Shown: positions 1 to 8,915 of the stretch, one piece after another
Numbering within the stretch: position 1 is the first letter of the stretch
Layout: each line of letters begins with the position of its first letter
Notes under the pieces: generated by a model
Database searches by the model: none
What the model was told of the DNA's origin: nothing
Seen by the model: only the letters and a program-made list of their open reading frames with translations
Program-made: the position numbers and the translations under genes
Assembly: GCA_019313915.1 (NCBI GenBank)
Contig: JAFDAJ010000028.1
Span: 1 to 42,450, forward strand
From: Deltaproteobacteria bacterium
GTDB lineage: Bacteria; Myxococcota_A; Polyangia; Polyangiales; Houyiibacteriaceae
Reading direction: 5' to 3'
DNA length: 42,450 nucleotides

Positions 1-717
1 GACGAATGTGCAGGCCCCGGTTGGCGACTCCCCTGCGACGGCGACGCTAGCAACGACGGGATCTATCAAACCCTCTTCTTCAAGTCGGACCAGGAGGCGA
101 CCGTACAGGCCGAGCTGGCCATCAGCGGATCGATCACGAGCGCCGACGCCTATATCTTGATGGACGCGACCGGCTCGATGACCGGCGAGCAGGTCCAGCT
201 GCTCAAAGACTTGTCCTCGGGCACCTTCGTCGACCCGTCGGGCTGCGCGCCAGGCGCGGGCACCGGCATCGTGGGAGCTTTGAAGTGCGCGGTTCCCGAT
301 CTTTGGCTCGGTGTCGGCGACTTCAAGGAAGTGTCGTACCTCCCGCACAACGACCGGTACGACATGGCGCCATATCATCACTACCTCGACATGACCGATG
401 ACGTGCAACACATAGTCGATGCGGTGGCCCAGATGGTAGCCGACTTCAACCTAGATACACCGGAGGCGGCGACTCAGGCGATCTACTCGGTCCGACTCAG
501 GCGATCTACTCGGTCATCACGGGCAGCGGCTTGGGCGATTTGGTCCCGAACCGTGGCGCGTGCCCTTCGACGCCCGCCGGACGCTGGGGATATCCCTGCT
601 TCCGCTCCGGTGTCCTTCCGATCATCCTGCTGTTTACCGACGCCGAGATGCACAACGGCCCTCTCCTCTCTAGCCCAACCTACGGGAATCCACCGTATAA
701 TGGGATCTTGGGTTTAG
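1..717 (+). CDS. vWA-domain secreted protein, 5' part (cut by window edge, frameshifted)
   Basis: This reading frame is open from the first base, so the gene starts upstream of the window. The MIDAS motif DATGSM (D encoded near 160) and the later TPEAATQAIYSV stretch are typical of von Willebrand factor A domains, which bind metal and ligands at the cell surface. The authentic frame ends at about 492-515, where a perfect 23-bp tandem duplication shifts it; the Arg-rich translation from there to the stop at 717 is out of frame. The natural continuation is the entry at 531-2153. The role is probably surface adhesion or recognition, but without the N-terminus no signal peptide can be seen. The vWA call is firm; the substrate is unknown. 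Confidence 0.75.
   Translation, partial: DECAGPGWRLPCDGDASNDGIYQTLFFKSDQEATVQAELAISGSITSADAYILMDATGSMTGEQVQLLKDLSSGTFVDPSGCAPGAGTGIVGALKCAVPDLWLGVGDFKEVSYLPHNDRYDMAPYHHYLDMTDDVQHIVDAVAQMVADFNLDTPEAATQAIYSVRLRRSTRSSRAAAWAIWSRTVARALRRPPDAGDIPASAPVSFRSSCCLPTPRCTTALSSLAQPTGIHRIMGSWV
470..515. repeat. Perfect 23-bp tandem duplication that breaks the vWA gene
   Basis: Bases 470-492 and 493-515 are identical and directly adjacent; each copy begins cgactcaggcg and ends ctcggtc. Since 23 is not a multiple of three, the second copy throws the vWA gene out of frame. Removing either copy joins the upstream frame (...TQAIYSV) to the downstream one (ITGSGLGDLVPN...) exactly. Confidence 0.95.
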
Positions 718-2153
718 GCACCCGATTGCCGCCGGTCGAGCAGTCCCCGAACGTCCTTTATTCGAGTGACCCGTTTACGGCCTGGGATCTGGGCGACCTC
801 AGCAACAAGTCGATGACGGTGATGGGGAGTAACAAGAACTTCGGCAACGACGCCACGACATGGGACAAGGGTGTCTGTAAGCGCGGCAGTGCTTGGTCGG
901 GCTACTGGGGCGATGGACGCGACGCGTTCCTCAAGTTCTCACTGAGCGCCCCAACCGACATGTTCGTGAGCGGCGAAGGGAGCGCCTACCACACAACCAA
1001 CGTCGCGCTCTTCGATGGAGCGCTCGGATACGTCGACTGCAATGGCGGGCCTGGCGGCGGTGATTACTGGGGGCGCCTCACGCGGTCTCTTCTACCGGGA
1101 GACTGGTACGCCGTGTCCGATGGAGCGGTCGACACCAGCTCGTCGGTTGCCGATAGGCTGGGGAACTTCCAGCTGAGGTTTCACAATCTGACCGCCGATC
1201 CCGGCGGCTACCCGAGCTGGCAAACCGCCGACCTTCCCATCCCATGGACGACCGTGGAGACGGAGCTGTTGGCCCGTAACGTGAATATTGTCAGCGTCAT
1301 CAGCCCAGGCGACGGCGGCACCTTGCGCGGACTCCCAGATGCCACCGAGCTTGCCAACATCACAGGCTCGGTCGATCAATTTGGAAATCCATACATACAG
1401 ACGATCGCCGCCGATGGCTCGGGGCTCTCGACCGCTCTTCTTGATGCGGTGCGGGCGCTGATTGGCAACACCCGCCGCGACATCTCGTTCGTGGCCGAGG
1501 ACAACCCGGCAAGCGGCGCCGTCGACGAAACCGAGTTCGTGAAGAACGTGACCTCCGTCAGCTGCCCAACGACCGGTATCAACAATTGTTTGGGTGGGGT
1601 GGGCACCAGCATCTGCGACGGCTGCCTACAGGGCGCCGAGGTCGCGTTCCAGTTCCGTTTGGGCAACACTTCGGTCGCGCAGACCGCGACGGCCCAGGTC
1701 TTCGACTTCGATATGGTGGGCTTCGCCGGTGCGGCCGAGATCGGTCGCGTTCCGATTCGAGTCATGGTTCCCGAGGCGGGCGGATCGTACGGGTCTGGTT
1801 TTTACCAGAACAGCTACGACTCCGATGTCGTTTGCGAGATCCCCCCGGAGCGACCCAACTGGGGGACGCTCACCTGGATCGGCTCGACGCCATCGGACAG
1901 CTCGGTTGAGTTCGAGATCTATACAGCCAACACGCTCGCGGAGCTGGACACGGTCATCCCGGTGTCGATTCTCTATCCCGCTGGCACGACCGCACAGTCC
2001 TACGACATCGGCGACGAGCTCATCGCGGGAGGTGAGCCGAACTTCCTGCCCTTCCTTCGCGTGCGCGCCAAGCTCAACGCGTCGAGCGACAGCCTGAGCA
2101 CCCCAACCTTCGTAGGCTGGTCGATGGAGTTCCACTGCGAGCCAATCGAGTAG
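531..2153 (+). CDS. vWA-domain secreted protein, 3' part (after frameshift)
   Basis: This is the continuation of the gene that enters at base 1. The nominal start is a TTG at 531, but coding similarity in this frame begins inside the second copy of the 23-bp duplication (about 494). The start of this piece contains LPIILLFTDAEMHNG, the strand and aspartate motif that completes the MIDAS site whose first part lies in the other frame. The rest is a long Gly/Ser/Asp-rich extracellular-type region with several cysteines and a beta-sandwich-like C-terminus ending CEPIE. If the frame were restored, the product would exceed 680 residues within the window alone. Whether the duplication is real, phase-variable or an assembly error cannot be decided here. 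No ligand can be assigned. Confidence 0.75.
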   Translation: MGDLVPNRGACPSTPAGRWGYPCFRSGVLPIILLFTDAEMHNGPLLSSPTYGNPPYNGILGLGTRLPPVEQSPNVLYSSDPFTAWDLGDLSNKSMTVMGSNKNFGNDATTWDKGVCKRGSAWSGYWGDGRDAFLKFSLSAPTDMFVSGEGSAYHTTNVALFDGALGYVDCNGGPGGGDYWGRLTRSLLPGDWYAVSDGAVDTSSSVADRLGNFQLRFHNLTADPGGYPSWQTADLPIPWTTVETELLARNVNIVSVISPGDGGTLRGLPDATELANITGSVDQFGNPYIQTIAADGSGLSTALLDAVRALIGNTRRDISFVAEDNPASGAVDETEFVKNVTSVSCPTTGINNCLGGVGTSICDGCLQGAEVAFQFRLGNTSVAQTATAQVFDFDMVGFAGAAEIGRVPIRVMVPEAGGSYGSGFYQNSYDSDVVCEIPPERPNWGTLTWIGSTPSDSSVEFEIYTANTLAELDTVIPVSILYPAGTTAQSYDIGDELIAGGEPNFLPFLRVRAKLNASSDSLSTPTFVGWSMEFHCEPIE

Positions 2154-2193
2154 CTAGGCGATAGCGTGGGGGCGGTGGGGCGGGCCCAACTGA

Positions 2194-2208
2194 CGGGCCC
2201 CGGGCCCG
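2194..2208. terminator. GC-rich hairpin between convergent genes
   Basis: Two 7-base arms (CGGGCCC and GGGCCCG) flank one base, between the stop of the vWA gene and the stop of the convergent PQQ-like gene. It could end transcription from either side, but there is no T-run, so this is weak support. Confidence 0.3.
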
Positions 2209-2231
2209 ACCGGGATCACCCAAGCAGTCGG

Positions 2232-4463
2232 TTACCGGGCGCCGCCCTTGACCAGCGTGAGCATGGGCTTCGGCGCGTAGGCGGCGAGGTAACCGCTTTC
2301 CTCTGCGATGTAGACCCAGCCGCGTTCGTCGACCCGCATGAGATCGGGGACGAGGTCACAGGGTAGGCTCGCGGAAAGTTTCTGGCCGTCGGCCGGGCGT
2401 ACCACGTGGACCGAGGACGCGGGGACGAAGAGCGCACCGCCGCGAAGCACGGGCTCGAGTCGGCGTGGGATTTCGTCTGCCAGTGCATCGGCAAGGTTCG
2501 TGTTCCAGCGAATGTTCCCCGAGTGCACGTCGAGCGCGCTGAGCTGGCCGAACGGGGCGTTGACGATCCAGGTGTCGTCGAAGGTCAGCCCGGCGCCGCC
2601 AATGCCGAGGCCCGGGTCCTTGGTGTCCCAAAGGGCCCTGCCGGTTTGCAGGCAGTGCGCCGAGAGGATGGCTTCTTCGCCGGCCGTCGAAACGAGCGCC
2701 ACGTTGGCTGCAGCGCAAGGGTCGGACGTCGGCGGGCCCTGAAGCTCGCGTTGCCACCGTGGTTGCCCGCTGTAGAGGTCGATTGCGAACAGAGCGCCCT
2801 CACGCCGGCCTCGAACGGACGCAGCGATGACCGTCTCGTTGCTGACGAGAGGCTTGAACTGAAAGCACCCGCGCTCGGCGAAACGCCAGACGTCTTCGCC
2901 GGTGGCAATGTCGAGCGCGTGAATCGCCTCCTCGCCGCACGTCACCAAGAGCACCCGGCCGACCTTGGTCATGCGGAACTCACCGCCGCTTCGCGAGGCA
3001 AACCGCCAGCGGGGCTCGCCGGTCCGGACATCAATTGCGACGAGGCGGTGGCTGCCTTCGGTGACCACCGCCACGGGTGGCATCTTGTCGCCCCCGGCCA
3101 TCAACCCGACGGGCGGGCCTCCAATGCGAGGCGTGATTTGGGTCGAGCAGTACGGCTCACCGTCTTCCACGTTGCAGAACTCGACCTCGCCGTCGGCCGA
3201 AAGGCGAATCAAGACCGAGCCGGCCATCAACGTCGTCGATGCTTGGCCCGGGCGAGCCCACAACACCTTGCCGTCGTCACGGGAGACCGCGACCACATGG
3301 GTTTGAGTCGCGATCACCAAACGGTCGCCGCACATGAACACCGAGTTTGCGTCGAGCCCTTCGAGACAGATGCGCCAACGCTCATCGAATTGTAGCGAGG
3401 GCAGCCGGCCGGGCGCCGCGGTTTCTTCTGATTCGCCGCTGTGGTGAATACGCAGGCGGTCGGGGTCGAGGTTGACGAAGCTGTCGGCGCTTCGCCGGGC
3501 GCGGATCTCGCGGCGGAGCGCCCGAACCTCTTGACGGAGGGCACGGACGCGAAGGTTTCGGCTCTGGCCACGGTCTGCGCTGACCAGGCTTCTGAGCAGG
3601 TCGCCCGCGAGCTTGAGGATCGGCAGCGCGGCCTCCGCGATCGTCAGCGAGGTTGCAGTCAGGTCGCCGCCCCCGTCTGAGGAGAGTTCGATGGTGACCA
3701 GTTGGTGAGTTGACTTGCGCATGGCGACCTGAAAGCCGCCTGCTCGAAGGCGCACATGCGTCGGACGGGCGCTGTCCCAAGAATCGATGAGGGTTCGCAC
3801 CGCGACCACCATCCGGTGCGCTGCCAGCATGATCGGGCCTCGGACCAGCGAAAGCCGGCGTCCTCGAACGAAGGCCCACAAGTGCCCTTCGAAGAGCAAC
3901 GCATGCACATCGGCCCGCGCTGATCGACCCTGAGCGGACGACGAAGAGGGATAGACCGCGGCCTCGTATCCAAAGGCAAGTGGCACGTGCTCGCCTGGCG
4001 TGTCGAGCTCCCCACCGCGCTGGTTCATGGGCACGACGAGGCCCTCGGGGTCGGGCGTGATCTTGGTAGCTAGCGCTCGCTCGGCGACGCGAACTGCGAT
4101 CTGACGGGCGGTCGGGTCGAGCTCCTGACCGGCCATTTCGAGCATCGACTGTGCGCAGGTGTCCAGCAATCGGCGAAGAGGGACCGCGCGATCGAGTTGG
4201 TAGACGACCGGCGCGCTTGCCGTGCCGTAACAGCTGACCAGCACCGAGTCGCCGCGGCGAACCAATGCGTACTCGACCGCGGCCGTGGCTAACGGCAAGA
4301 GGGCTTTGCGTTTTGCACCGATCGCGAGCGCAGCCGCGGCTGCGGTGAGCTCGGCCAACGCCGGGGTTTCCACGTCGAGCCCCCTGCCGAGGAGGAGATG
4401 TGGAACGCCGGAACTAGTGCGTTTTTGGGCGTATGAGAGCGATTCGTCCAAAGGGGCGACCAT
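2232..4463 (-). CDS. PQQ-like beta-propeller protein
   Basis: A 743-residue protein. The C-terminal half carries repeated propeller blades of the PQQ/quinoprotein type, each with an aspartate-x-x-x-G-x-x-x-W signature: DGKVLWARPG, DVRTGEPRWRFA, DIATGEDVWRFA, DLYSGQPRWQRE, DVHSGNIRWNT. An Arg-rich coiled-coil stretch (RALRQEVRALRREIRARR) links it to an N-terminal region I do not recognise. The start chosen is the ATG at 4463, preceded by GGAAAG seven bases upstream; a longer reading to 4619 would run into the upstream glycosyltransferase gene. No signal peptide or membrane segment is visible, so it is probably cytoplasmic despite the fold being common in periplasmic proteins such as BamB. It may act as a scaffold; enzymatic activity is not supported. 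Confidence 0.8.
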   Translation of the reverse strand: MVAPLDESLSYAQKRTSSGVPHLLLGRGLDVETPALAELTAAAAALAIGAKRKALLPLATAAVEYALVRRGDSVLVSCYGTASAPVVYQLDRAVPLRRLLDTCAQSMLEMAGQELDPTARQIAVRVAERALATKITPDPEGLVVPMNQRGGELDTPGEHVPLAFGYEAAVYPSSSSAQGRSARADVHALLFEGHLWAFVRGRRLSLVRGPIMLAAHRMVVAVRTLIDSWDSARPTHVRLRAGGFQVAMRKSTHQLVTIELSSDGGGDLTATSLTIAEAALPILKLAGDLLRSLVSADRGQSRNLRVRALRQEVRALRREIRARRSADSFVNLDPDRLRIHHSGESEETAAPGRLPSLQFDERWRICLEGLDANSVFMCGDRLVIATQTHVVAVSRDDGKVLWARPGQASTTLMAGSVLIRLSADGEVEFCNVEDGEPYCSTQITPRIGGPPVGLMAGGDKMPPVAVVTEGSHRLVAIDVRTGEPRWRFASRSGGEFRMTKVGRVLLVTCGEEAIHALDIATGEDVWRFAERGCFQFKPLVSNETVIAASVRGRREGALFAIDLYSGQPRWQRELQGPPTSDPCAAANVALVSTAGEEAILSAHCLQTGRALWDTKDPGLGIGGAGLTFDDTWIVNAPFGQLSALDVHSGNIRWNTNLADALADEIPRRLEPVLRGGALFVPASSVHVVRPADGQKLSASLPCDLVPDLMRVDERGWVYIAEESGYLAAYAPKPMLTLVKGGAR

Positions 4464-4514
4464 GTTGTCTTTCCAACGCGAGCTGGGATGAAAATGGTAC
4501 TTGGTGCCTTCAAT

Positions 4515-4524
4515 TTGGATCCAA
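4515..4524. promoter_or_regulatory. Short palindrome between GT4 gene and PQQ-like gene
   Basis: A perfect TTGGATCCAA palindrome in an AT-rich patch, just past the stop codon of the glycosyltransferase gene and about 50 bases before the PQQ-like start. It could be an operator, but ten bases can arise by chance. Confidence 0.2.
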
Positions 4525-5712
4525 TTAAAGGCGCGTTGGCGCGTATATTGACAGTTCGGGACGCGTGGCCTGCGGGCTAACTTCGCATGCACCGAGAAGC
4601 TGGCGCATCGCGGCGGCATATGCCTCGGCGGAGTGGTGCGTTACGAGGTATCGGCGGGCTTCTTTTCGCAGCGTGACCGCTAGGCGATCGTCCTCGATCA
4701 GACGCCTTGCGCCGGCGGCCAGCGCGTGGGCGTCGTCGTTGGGAACGCTGATGCAGGCATCCTGAACCGGAAGCGCCGCCGTGGCTCGATCGACGGCGAC
4801 CACGGGGAGCTCCCGGGAGAACGCATCGAGCATCTTGATCGGGAGCCCGCCTTCGGTCTTCCTCGGGACCCAGGCCAGGTCGCTTGCTGCGTGTACGAGC
4901 TGGCGAGCCCGTTCTCCGTCGATACGACGGTAGTGAATCGAATAGGACACTCCCAGGCGCTCTGCGTGTTGGCGGGCGGGCGCGGGGTCGGATTCCGTGG
5001 CTACGAGGAGACACGCCACGGGGTTGGTGCGACGTAAGATCATCAGGGCCTCCAACAGGTGCTCCCACCCCTGATAGCGATCGAGGTTGCCAGCATAGAG
5101 GCAAACGTCTGCGTCGGCGGGGAGGCCCAGCGCGACACGGGCTTCACCCCGGGTCGGGCGAAGCGCGGTCGATGGTGCCCAGGGGACTGGCAGATAGCGC
5201 GCGCCTCGTCCGAGGAGTCGGGAAAGCGATGGCGCGACAGCCGCAACACCGGCAGCGCGCGTGCATACGCTTTCTTCTATCTGCCTTGCGACTCCACTGA
5301 CGAGACGTACCGGCAGGGAAGGGAAGTACGCCGGGAGCTCGCGGCTGAGGCTTGTGTGCGCGACGTAATAGACGGGTGCGACCCGCGCTGCGAGCGCGGC
5401 GAGCGCCGCTTCGATGTGATGGGCGACGATGACTGTGGGCTGGAAACGTCGCGCTAGCCGGCGCGTTTCGACGATGCACCGCGCGTCGAGCGCGACCTTA
5501 CCCCACGAAGGCCCGGAGCGAAGCGAGCGTACCTCGGGGGAGTTTGGGATGCGGTGGATCGGGTAGGGCGCGTCGATTTCGTATGCGGCTTGTGCGTAGG
5601 TCAGCAAATGCGTGGGGTGGCCGGAATTCGCGGACGCCTCCAGCATGGCAGCGAGCGCCGCTTGGGTGCCCTGATAGCTAGGGAAGGGGAGGCAAGCGAC
5701 GTGGAGAATCAC
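4525..5712 (-). CDS. Glycosyltransferase family 4 protein
   Basis: A 395-residue GT-B fold glycosyltransferase. The N-terminal acceptor domain starts MILHVACLPFPSYQGTQAAL. The C-terminal donor domain shows VCLYAGNLDRYQGWEHLLEAL and then EGGLPIKMLDAFSRELPVVA, the position of the family's E-x7-E sugar-nucleotide site, with the second Glu replaced by Asp. Such enzymes transfer a sugar from a nucleotide donor to a lipid or glycan at the inner membrane face. Its ATG overlaps the stop of the upstream phosphodiesterase gene by four bases (ATGA), so the two are translationally coupled. The donor and acceptor cannot be told from sequence. Context suggests an envelope glycopolymer. Confidence 0.85.
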   Translation of the reverse strand: MILHVACLPFPSYQGTQAALAAMLEASANSGHPTHLLTYAQAAYEIDAPYPIHRIPNSPEVRSLRSGPSWGKVALDARCIVETRRLARRFQPTVIVAHHIEAALAALAARVAPVYYVAHTSLSRELPAYFPSLPVRLVSGVARQIEESVCTRAAGVAAVAPSLSRLLGRGARYLPVPWAPSTALRPTRGEARVALGLPADADVCLYAGNLDRYQGWEHLLEALMILRRTNPVACLLVATESDPAPARQHAERLGVSYSIHYRRIDGERARQLVHAASDLAWVPRKTEGGLPIKMLDAFSRELPVVAVDRATAALPVQDACISVPNDDAHALAAGARRLIEDDRLAVTLRKEARRYLVTHHSAEAYAAAMRQLLGACEVSPQATRPELSIYAPTRL

Positions 5713-7376
5713 TCGATGTACCCCAGTGCGCGAAGCCGCGATTCAACCAAGCCTTCATTTCGGGTCGCGCGTGACGCGACCGGACCGACTTCTGGGAGCG
5801 CCTGCGCGGATGCGCCCCGGTCGTTGCGCAGCGCCTCCCAAAGAACGCGCCCCGCAAACGAAGGTGGCACCGAAAGGCCGAGCCGCGAAAGCAGTGTTGC
5901 GCTCAGATCCGCGATGTGTGCATCGACCCGGCCTGCGGATTGCACGCTCGGCCCGGCGATCGTCATGAATCCATGTGAGCGGTGGCTTCCGGGGAGGCTT
6001 CGGCCCTTCTTGCCGAGCTTTTCGCTGTCGGTGAGCTTACGAAACGGGCCACGGACTGGTTCGCTCGGCATCAGGTTGTACGAGTAGCCGTCATCGAGGT
6101 GGAGATCGAGGAGGAGGTCCGGAGCGCGCTCCAAGTGAGGCCCTTCGAACAGCTCCTCGCGAGGCACGGCGTCTCGAAACACGGGCTTTCCGCTCCACGG
6201 GTCGCGCGCGTCGAGCAACGCGGCGCGTATTCGGAGAATCGTGTCGCGTTTGTGCTCCTGTCGAACGGTACCGCGCGGTTCTCGGCCGGCCATGTTGACA
6301 TAGATGCCCGGGAAGTAGTTGAGCTCGTCGCTAAACGCGACCGTGTTTCTCATATCGATGGCGCCGAATCGCACGTTCGACTCCAACCGACTCGGGAGCC
6401 AAGCGTTCCCCAGCCGAAAGAGTCGCTCGCGCAGACGCGGGGGAAACCGTCGCAGCGCGATCTCTTTGAGTCGAGCGCCGGCCCCGCCCCGCTGTTTTCT
6501 GAATTGAAGCAAGCCGTGCTCCGCCAACAGGCGATTCAGGTACAGGACCTTGTCCGACGACCCGCCCGACCCGTGGTCGCTAAGCACCGTGATTTCGGTC
6601 TCATTGCCGCCCGCAGCCCCGAGGAGCGAGCCGACCGCCTCGTCGAGCGCTTCATAGACACGCAGGAGCCCACGTCTTTGCTCAGCCGACACATTCGCCG
6701 GCCGGCGCGGTGATTCCGGGTCGTGATGCGCCCACAAGTAGTGCGACGCCGTATCGCTTTCGCCGAAATAGACCGCGAACACATCCCAGTCCTGCCGCTC
6801 CAACAACCACCGAGCCCACTCGGTCTTGCGTGCGACCCGGCGCTCCAGTGCACCCGGTAGCCGGTCGATCCAGCCCGGGGCATCGGCGTGAAACTCATCG
6901 ACATCGTCGAAGGTCGGAGCACCAAACCTGCGTACGGTCTCGTCATAGAGTGACGGCGGCCACATGAAGGAGCGGTCCGCTTCAAACGCCACCGGGGCGT
7001 CCCACCCGCTCGCGAAGATCCCGTGCTCGAGCTCTTCGGGAGGCCACGTCGCCGGGAAGCTCAGGCACGCACACCGAAGTCCGAGCCGATCGAGCTGGCT
7101 GAACACCGTAGGAACTTCCCGCGCCGTCCCCGCAGTGAACCGCACCTGGTACCCCTTGCGCGTCGTGAAATCGAACACCCCGTGGCGAGCAGGATCGACG
7201 CCGGTGAGGAACGTGGTCCAGTTGGGCAGGGTAGCCGGTGGCTGCACCGACTCGAGCGCCGCGAAGACCCCGCGCGCCATCAGGGCGTGCAGCTGAGGGA
7301 GATGCACAGGCCCAAACTGCTCGACGAGACCCAGATCGAAGCCATCGAGTCCGATGACGAGTGCGCGAGTGGCCAT
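5709..7376 (-). CDS. Alkaline-phosphatase-superfamily phosphodiesterase (copy 1)
   Basis: A member of the type I phosphodiesterase/nucleotide pyrophosphatase branch of the alkaline phosphatase superfamily, 555 residues from this start. Visible metal and catalytic motifs are VIGLDG near the N-terminus, NWTTFLTG (nucleophile Thr), GESDTASHYLW, LSDHGSG and the late GSHRSHGF. There is no signal peptide, so a cytoplasmic location is likely. The start at 7376 puts the VIGLDG strand right at the N-terminus as in relatives; an upstream ATG at 7412 with GAGG eight bases before it would add 12 residues. Its stop overlaps the start of the GT4 gene, and a second enzyme of the same family lies directly upstream. 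The substrate is unknown and could be a nucleotide-sugar, a lipid-linked intermediate or a glycan phosphoester. Confidence 0.85.
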   Translation of the reverse strand: MATRALVIGLDGFDLGLVEQFGPVHLPQLHALMARGVFAALESVQPPATLPNWTTFLTGVDPARHGVFDFTTRKGYQVRFTAGTAREVPTVFSQLDRLGLRCACLSFPATWPPEELEHGIFASGWDAPVAFEADRSFMWPPSLYDETVRRFGAPTFDDVDEFHADAPGWIDRLPGALERRVARKTEWARWLLERQDWDVFAVYFGESDTASHYLWAHHDPESPRRPANVSAEQRRGLLRVYEALDEAVGSLLGAAGGNETEITVLSDHGSGGSSDKVLYLNRLLAEHGLLQFRKQRGGAGARLKEIALRRFPPRLRERLFRLGNAWLPSRLESNVRFGAIDMRNTVAFSDELNYFPGIYVNMAGREPRGTVRQEHKRDTILRIRAALLDARDPWSGKPVFRDAVPREELFEGPHLERAPDLLLDLHLDDGYSYNLMPSEPVRGPFRKLTDSEKLGKKGRSLPGSHRSHGFMTIAGPSVQSAGRVDAHIADLSATLLSRLGLSVPPSFAGRVLWEALRNDRGASAQALPEVGPVASRATRNEGLVESRLRALGYIE

Positions 7377-7426
7377 TTGGCGGAGCGTAGCCAACCGGAC
7401 CCCACCGCGCATACCCCAGTCCTCGA

Positions 7427-7518
7427 TTGGAGGTTGAGGGTTGGAGGCTGGAGTCTTGAGCCCGTAGGCCCGAGGCCCGAGGATCAGGGGTCAGTCTCTG
7501 AGGCCCCGAGGCCCGAGC
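7427..7518. repeat. Simple-sequence spacer between the two phosphodiesterase genes
   Basis: The spacer is built from short imperfect direct repeats: TTGGAGG(T/C)TG(A/G)GG twice, then several AGGCCCGAG units that run into the 3' end of the upstream phosphodiesterase gene. It looks like slipped-strand filler and contains no recognisable gene. Confidence 0.6.
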
Positions 7519-8893
7519 CCCAGTCCCTTCCCAGAATATCCGGTGGCCTCGGCACGCCGAATGCACCTAGGATCGTCGGTGTGACGTCGTAAATCTCCGC
7601 GCCCTCCACACGTCCCCGCCCCAACGTCCCCCCGCCGCTCATCACGAAGATCCCATCCCAATCGTGGTTGCAGCTGTCGGGCCCGGTGTCGTTCTCCGTG
7701 ACGATGATGCGACCGCCGCCGATCGAGCCGATTGCGCGTAGCTTGAGGTCGTCGAAGTAGACCATCAGGTCGGGCGGGAAACCTCGGGCTTGGCGGTAAT
7801 GTTCTTCGGGGACTCGCACCGATGTTGGGACGCGGTTGCCTTCGTCGTCCTTCGCGTTGTTGAGCTCGTCGCGAAGCCGGTCGCGATATGTGAGGACCTC
7901 GGTGGGCTGAATCGCGCCGTTTGGCTCGCGGCCCGCGACATTCAGAAAGACCCTGGCGTAATAGCCGCCCTCGGCCCAGGCCTTCGTGCGTTTCCAATCG
8001 ACCACCCCGTGGTCCAGCGGTGAAACTGCGCCGGGCGGCTCTCGAAGCACGAGGTATCCCTTGCGCACCAGCCATTCGTTGATGCAGAAACCGCCGTGCA
8101 TCGCGCGTGCTCCGTGGTCGCTGACCACCAACACTGTGGTGTCGTCGTCGCCCAGGGCGCAAAGTCGTCCGATCCGGGTATCGAGCAACCGGTAGTACTC
8201 GCGCCCTAGGTGTTTCCACCGGTTGCCGGCTTCGTGCCGTGGGTGGTCGGGATCAATGTGCCGCCAGAACGCATGATGGAAGCGATCGACGCCGATCTCC
8301 ACCAGCATCATGAAGTCCGGCTGCTTCTCTTTCCAAAGATGCTCCGCGATATCGAGATGCTGCTCGGTCATCATCACGATGTCCTGGTAGATGCGATCGA
8401 GATCGTTGGCGCGGAAGTTCTCTACGTCGGCGCGATAGGGGCCAAAGCGGTCTGCAATCTCGGTTTCGAGCCCTCTTGGAAAGCACCAAGGGGCATCGCC
8501 ACCGGGCCACATGAACCCGGACACCATCTGGCCGTGCACCGGCGTCGGCGGCGAGGTGAGCGGAACGAAAAGCGGGGCCACTCGGTAGCCGTGCTCGCCG
8601 AGCCAATCCCAGACCCGCTTCACGCGAACGTCGCCGCCGCCCGCCAAACGCAGCCGGGTCTCTCCCGCAACGCGGTTTCGAAATCCGTATAGCCCGAGCT
8701 CACCGGCATCGCGTCCCGACACCATGCAGGTCCATGCGGGCACAGTGATCGGCGGCTCCGAGCTTCGGAGGTTTCCCCAGGTGCCGCGGTCCATCAACGC
8801 CGACAGGTTCGGCATCGCGTCGCGGTATCGATCGAACACCAACTGAGGTGCGGCGCAATCGAGCCCAATGACCATCATGCGGTGCCTGCCCAT
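7484..8893 (-). CDS. Alkaline-phosphatase-superfamily phosphodiesterase (copy 2)
   Basis: A 469-residue relative of the next gene downstream. Family motifs are MVIGLDCAAP at residues 7-16, PAWTCMVSGRD (nucleophile Thr), EIGVDRFHHAFW, VVSDHGARAM and CNHDWDGIFVMSG, so all metal-binding positions appear to be present. No signal peptide is seen. The start at 8893 has AGGA just upstream; MMVIG at 8878 is an alternative. The sequence differs substantially from copy 1, so these are old paralogues with probably different substrates. The C-terminal tail (SGLGASETDP) is encoded inside the repeat-rich spacer and may have been lengthened or cut by repeat slippage. Confidence 0.85.
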   Translation of the reverse strand: MGRHRMMVIGLDCAAPQLVFDRYRDAMPNLSALMDRGTWGNLRSSEPPITVPAWTCMVSGRDAGELGLYGFRNRVAGETRLRLAGGGDVRVKRVWDWLGEHGYRVAPLFVPLTSPPTPVHGQMVSGFMWPGGDAPWCFPRGLETEIADRFGPYRADVENFRANDLDRIYQDIVMMTEQHLDIAEHLWKEKQPDFMMLVEIGVDRFHHAFWRHIDPDHPRHEAGNRWKHLGREYYRLLDTRIGRLCALGDDDTTVLVVSDHGARAMHGGFCINEWLVRKGYLVLREPPGAVSPLDHGVVDWKRTKAWAEGGYYARVFLNVAGREPNGAIQPTEVLTYRDRLRDELNNAKDDEGNRVPTSVRVPEEHYRQARGFPPDLMVYFDDLKLRAIGSIGGGRIIVTENDTGPDSCNHDWDGIFVMSGGGTLGRGRVEGAEIYDVTPTILGAFGVPRPPDILGRDWGSGLGASETDP

Positions 8894-8915
8894 TAGTCCT
8901 GGTCTTAACCCTTAT

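Noticed and set aside
1626-2135. Minus-strand frame opposite the vWA gene
   Set aside because: It is the complement of a well-supported coding region, has a composition typical of antisense frames in GC-rich DNA and matches no family.
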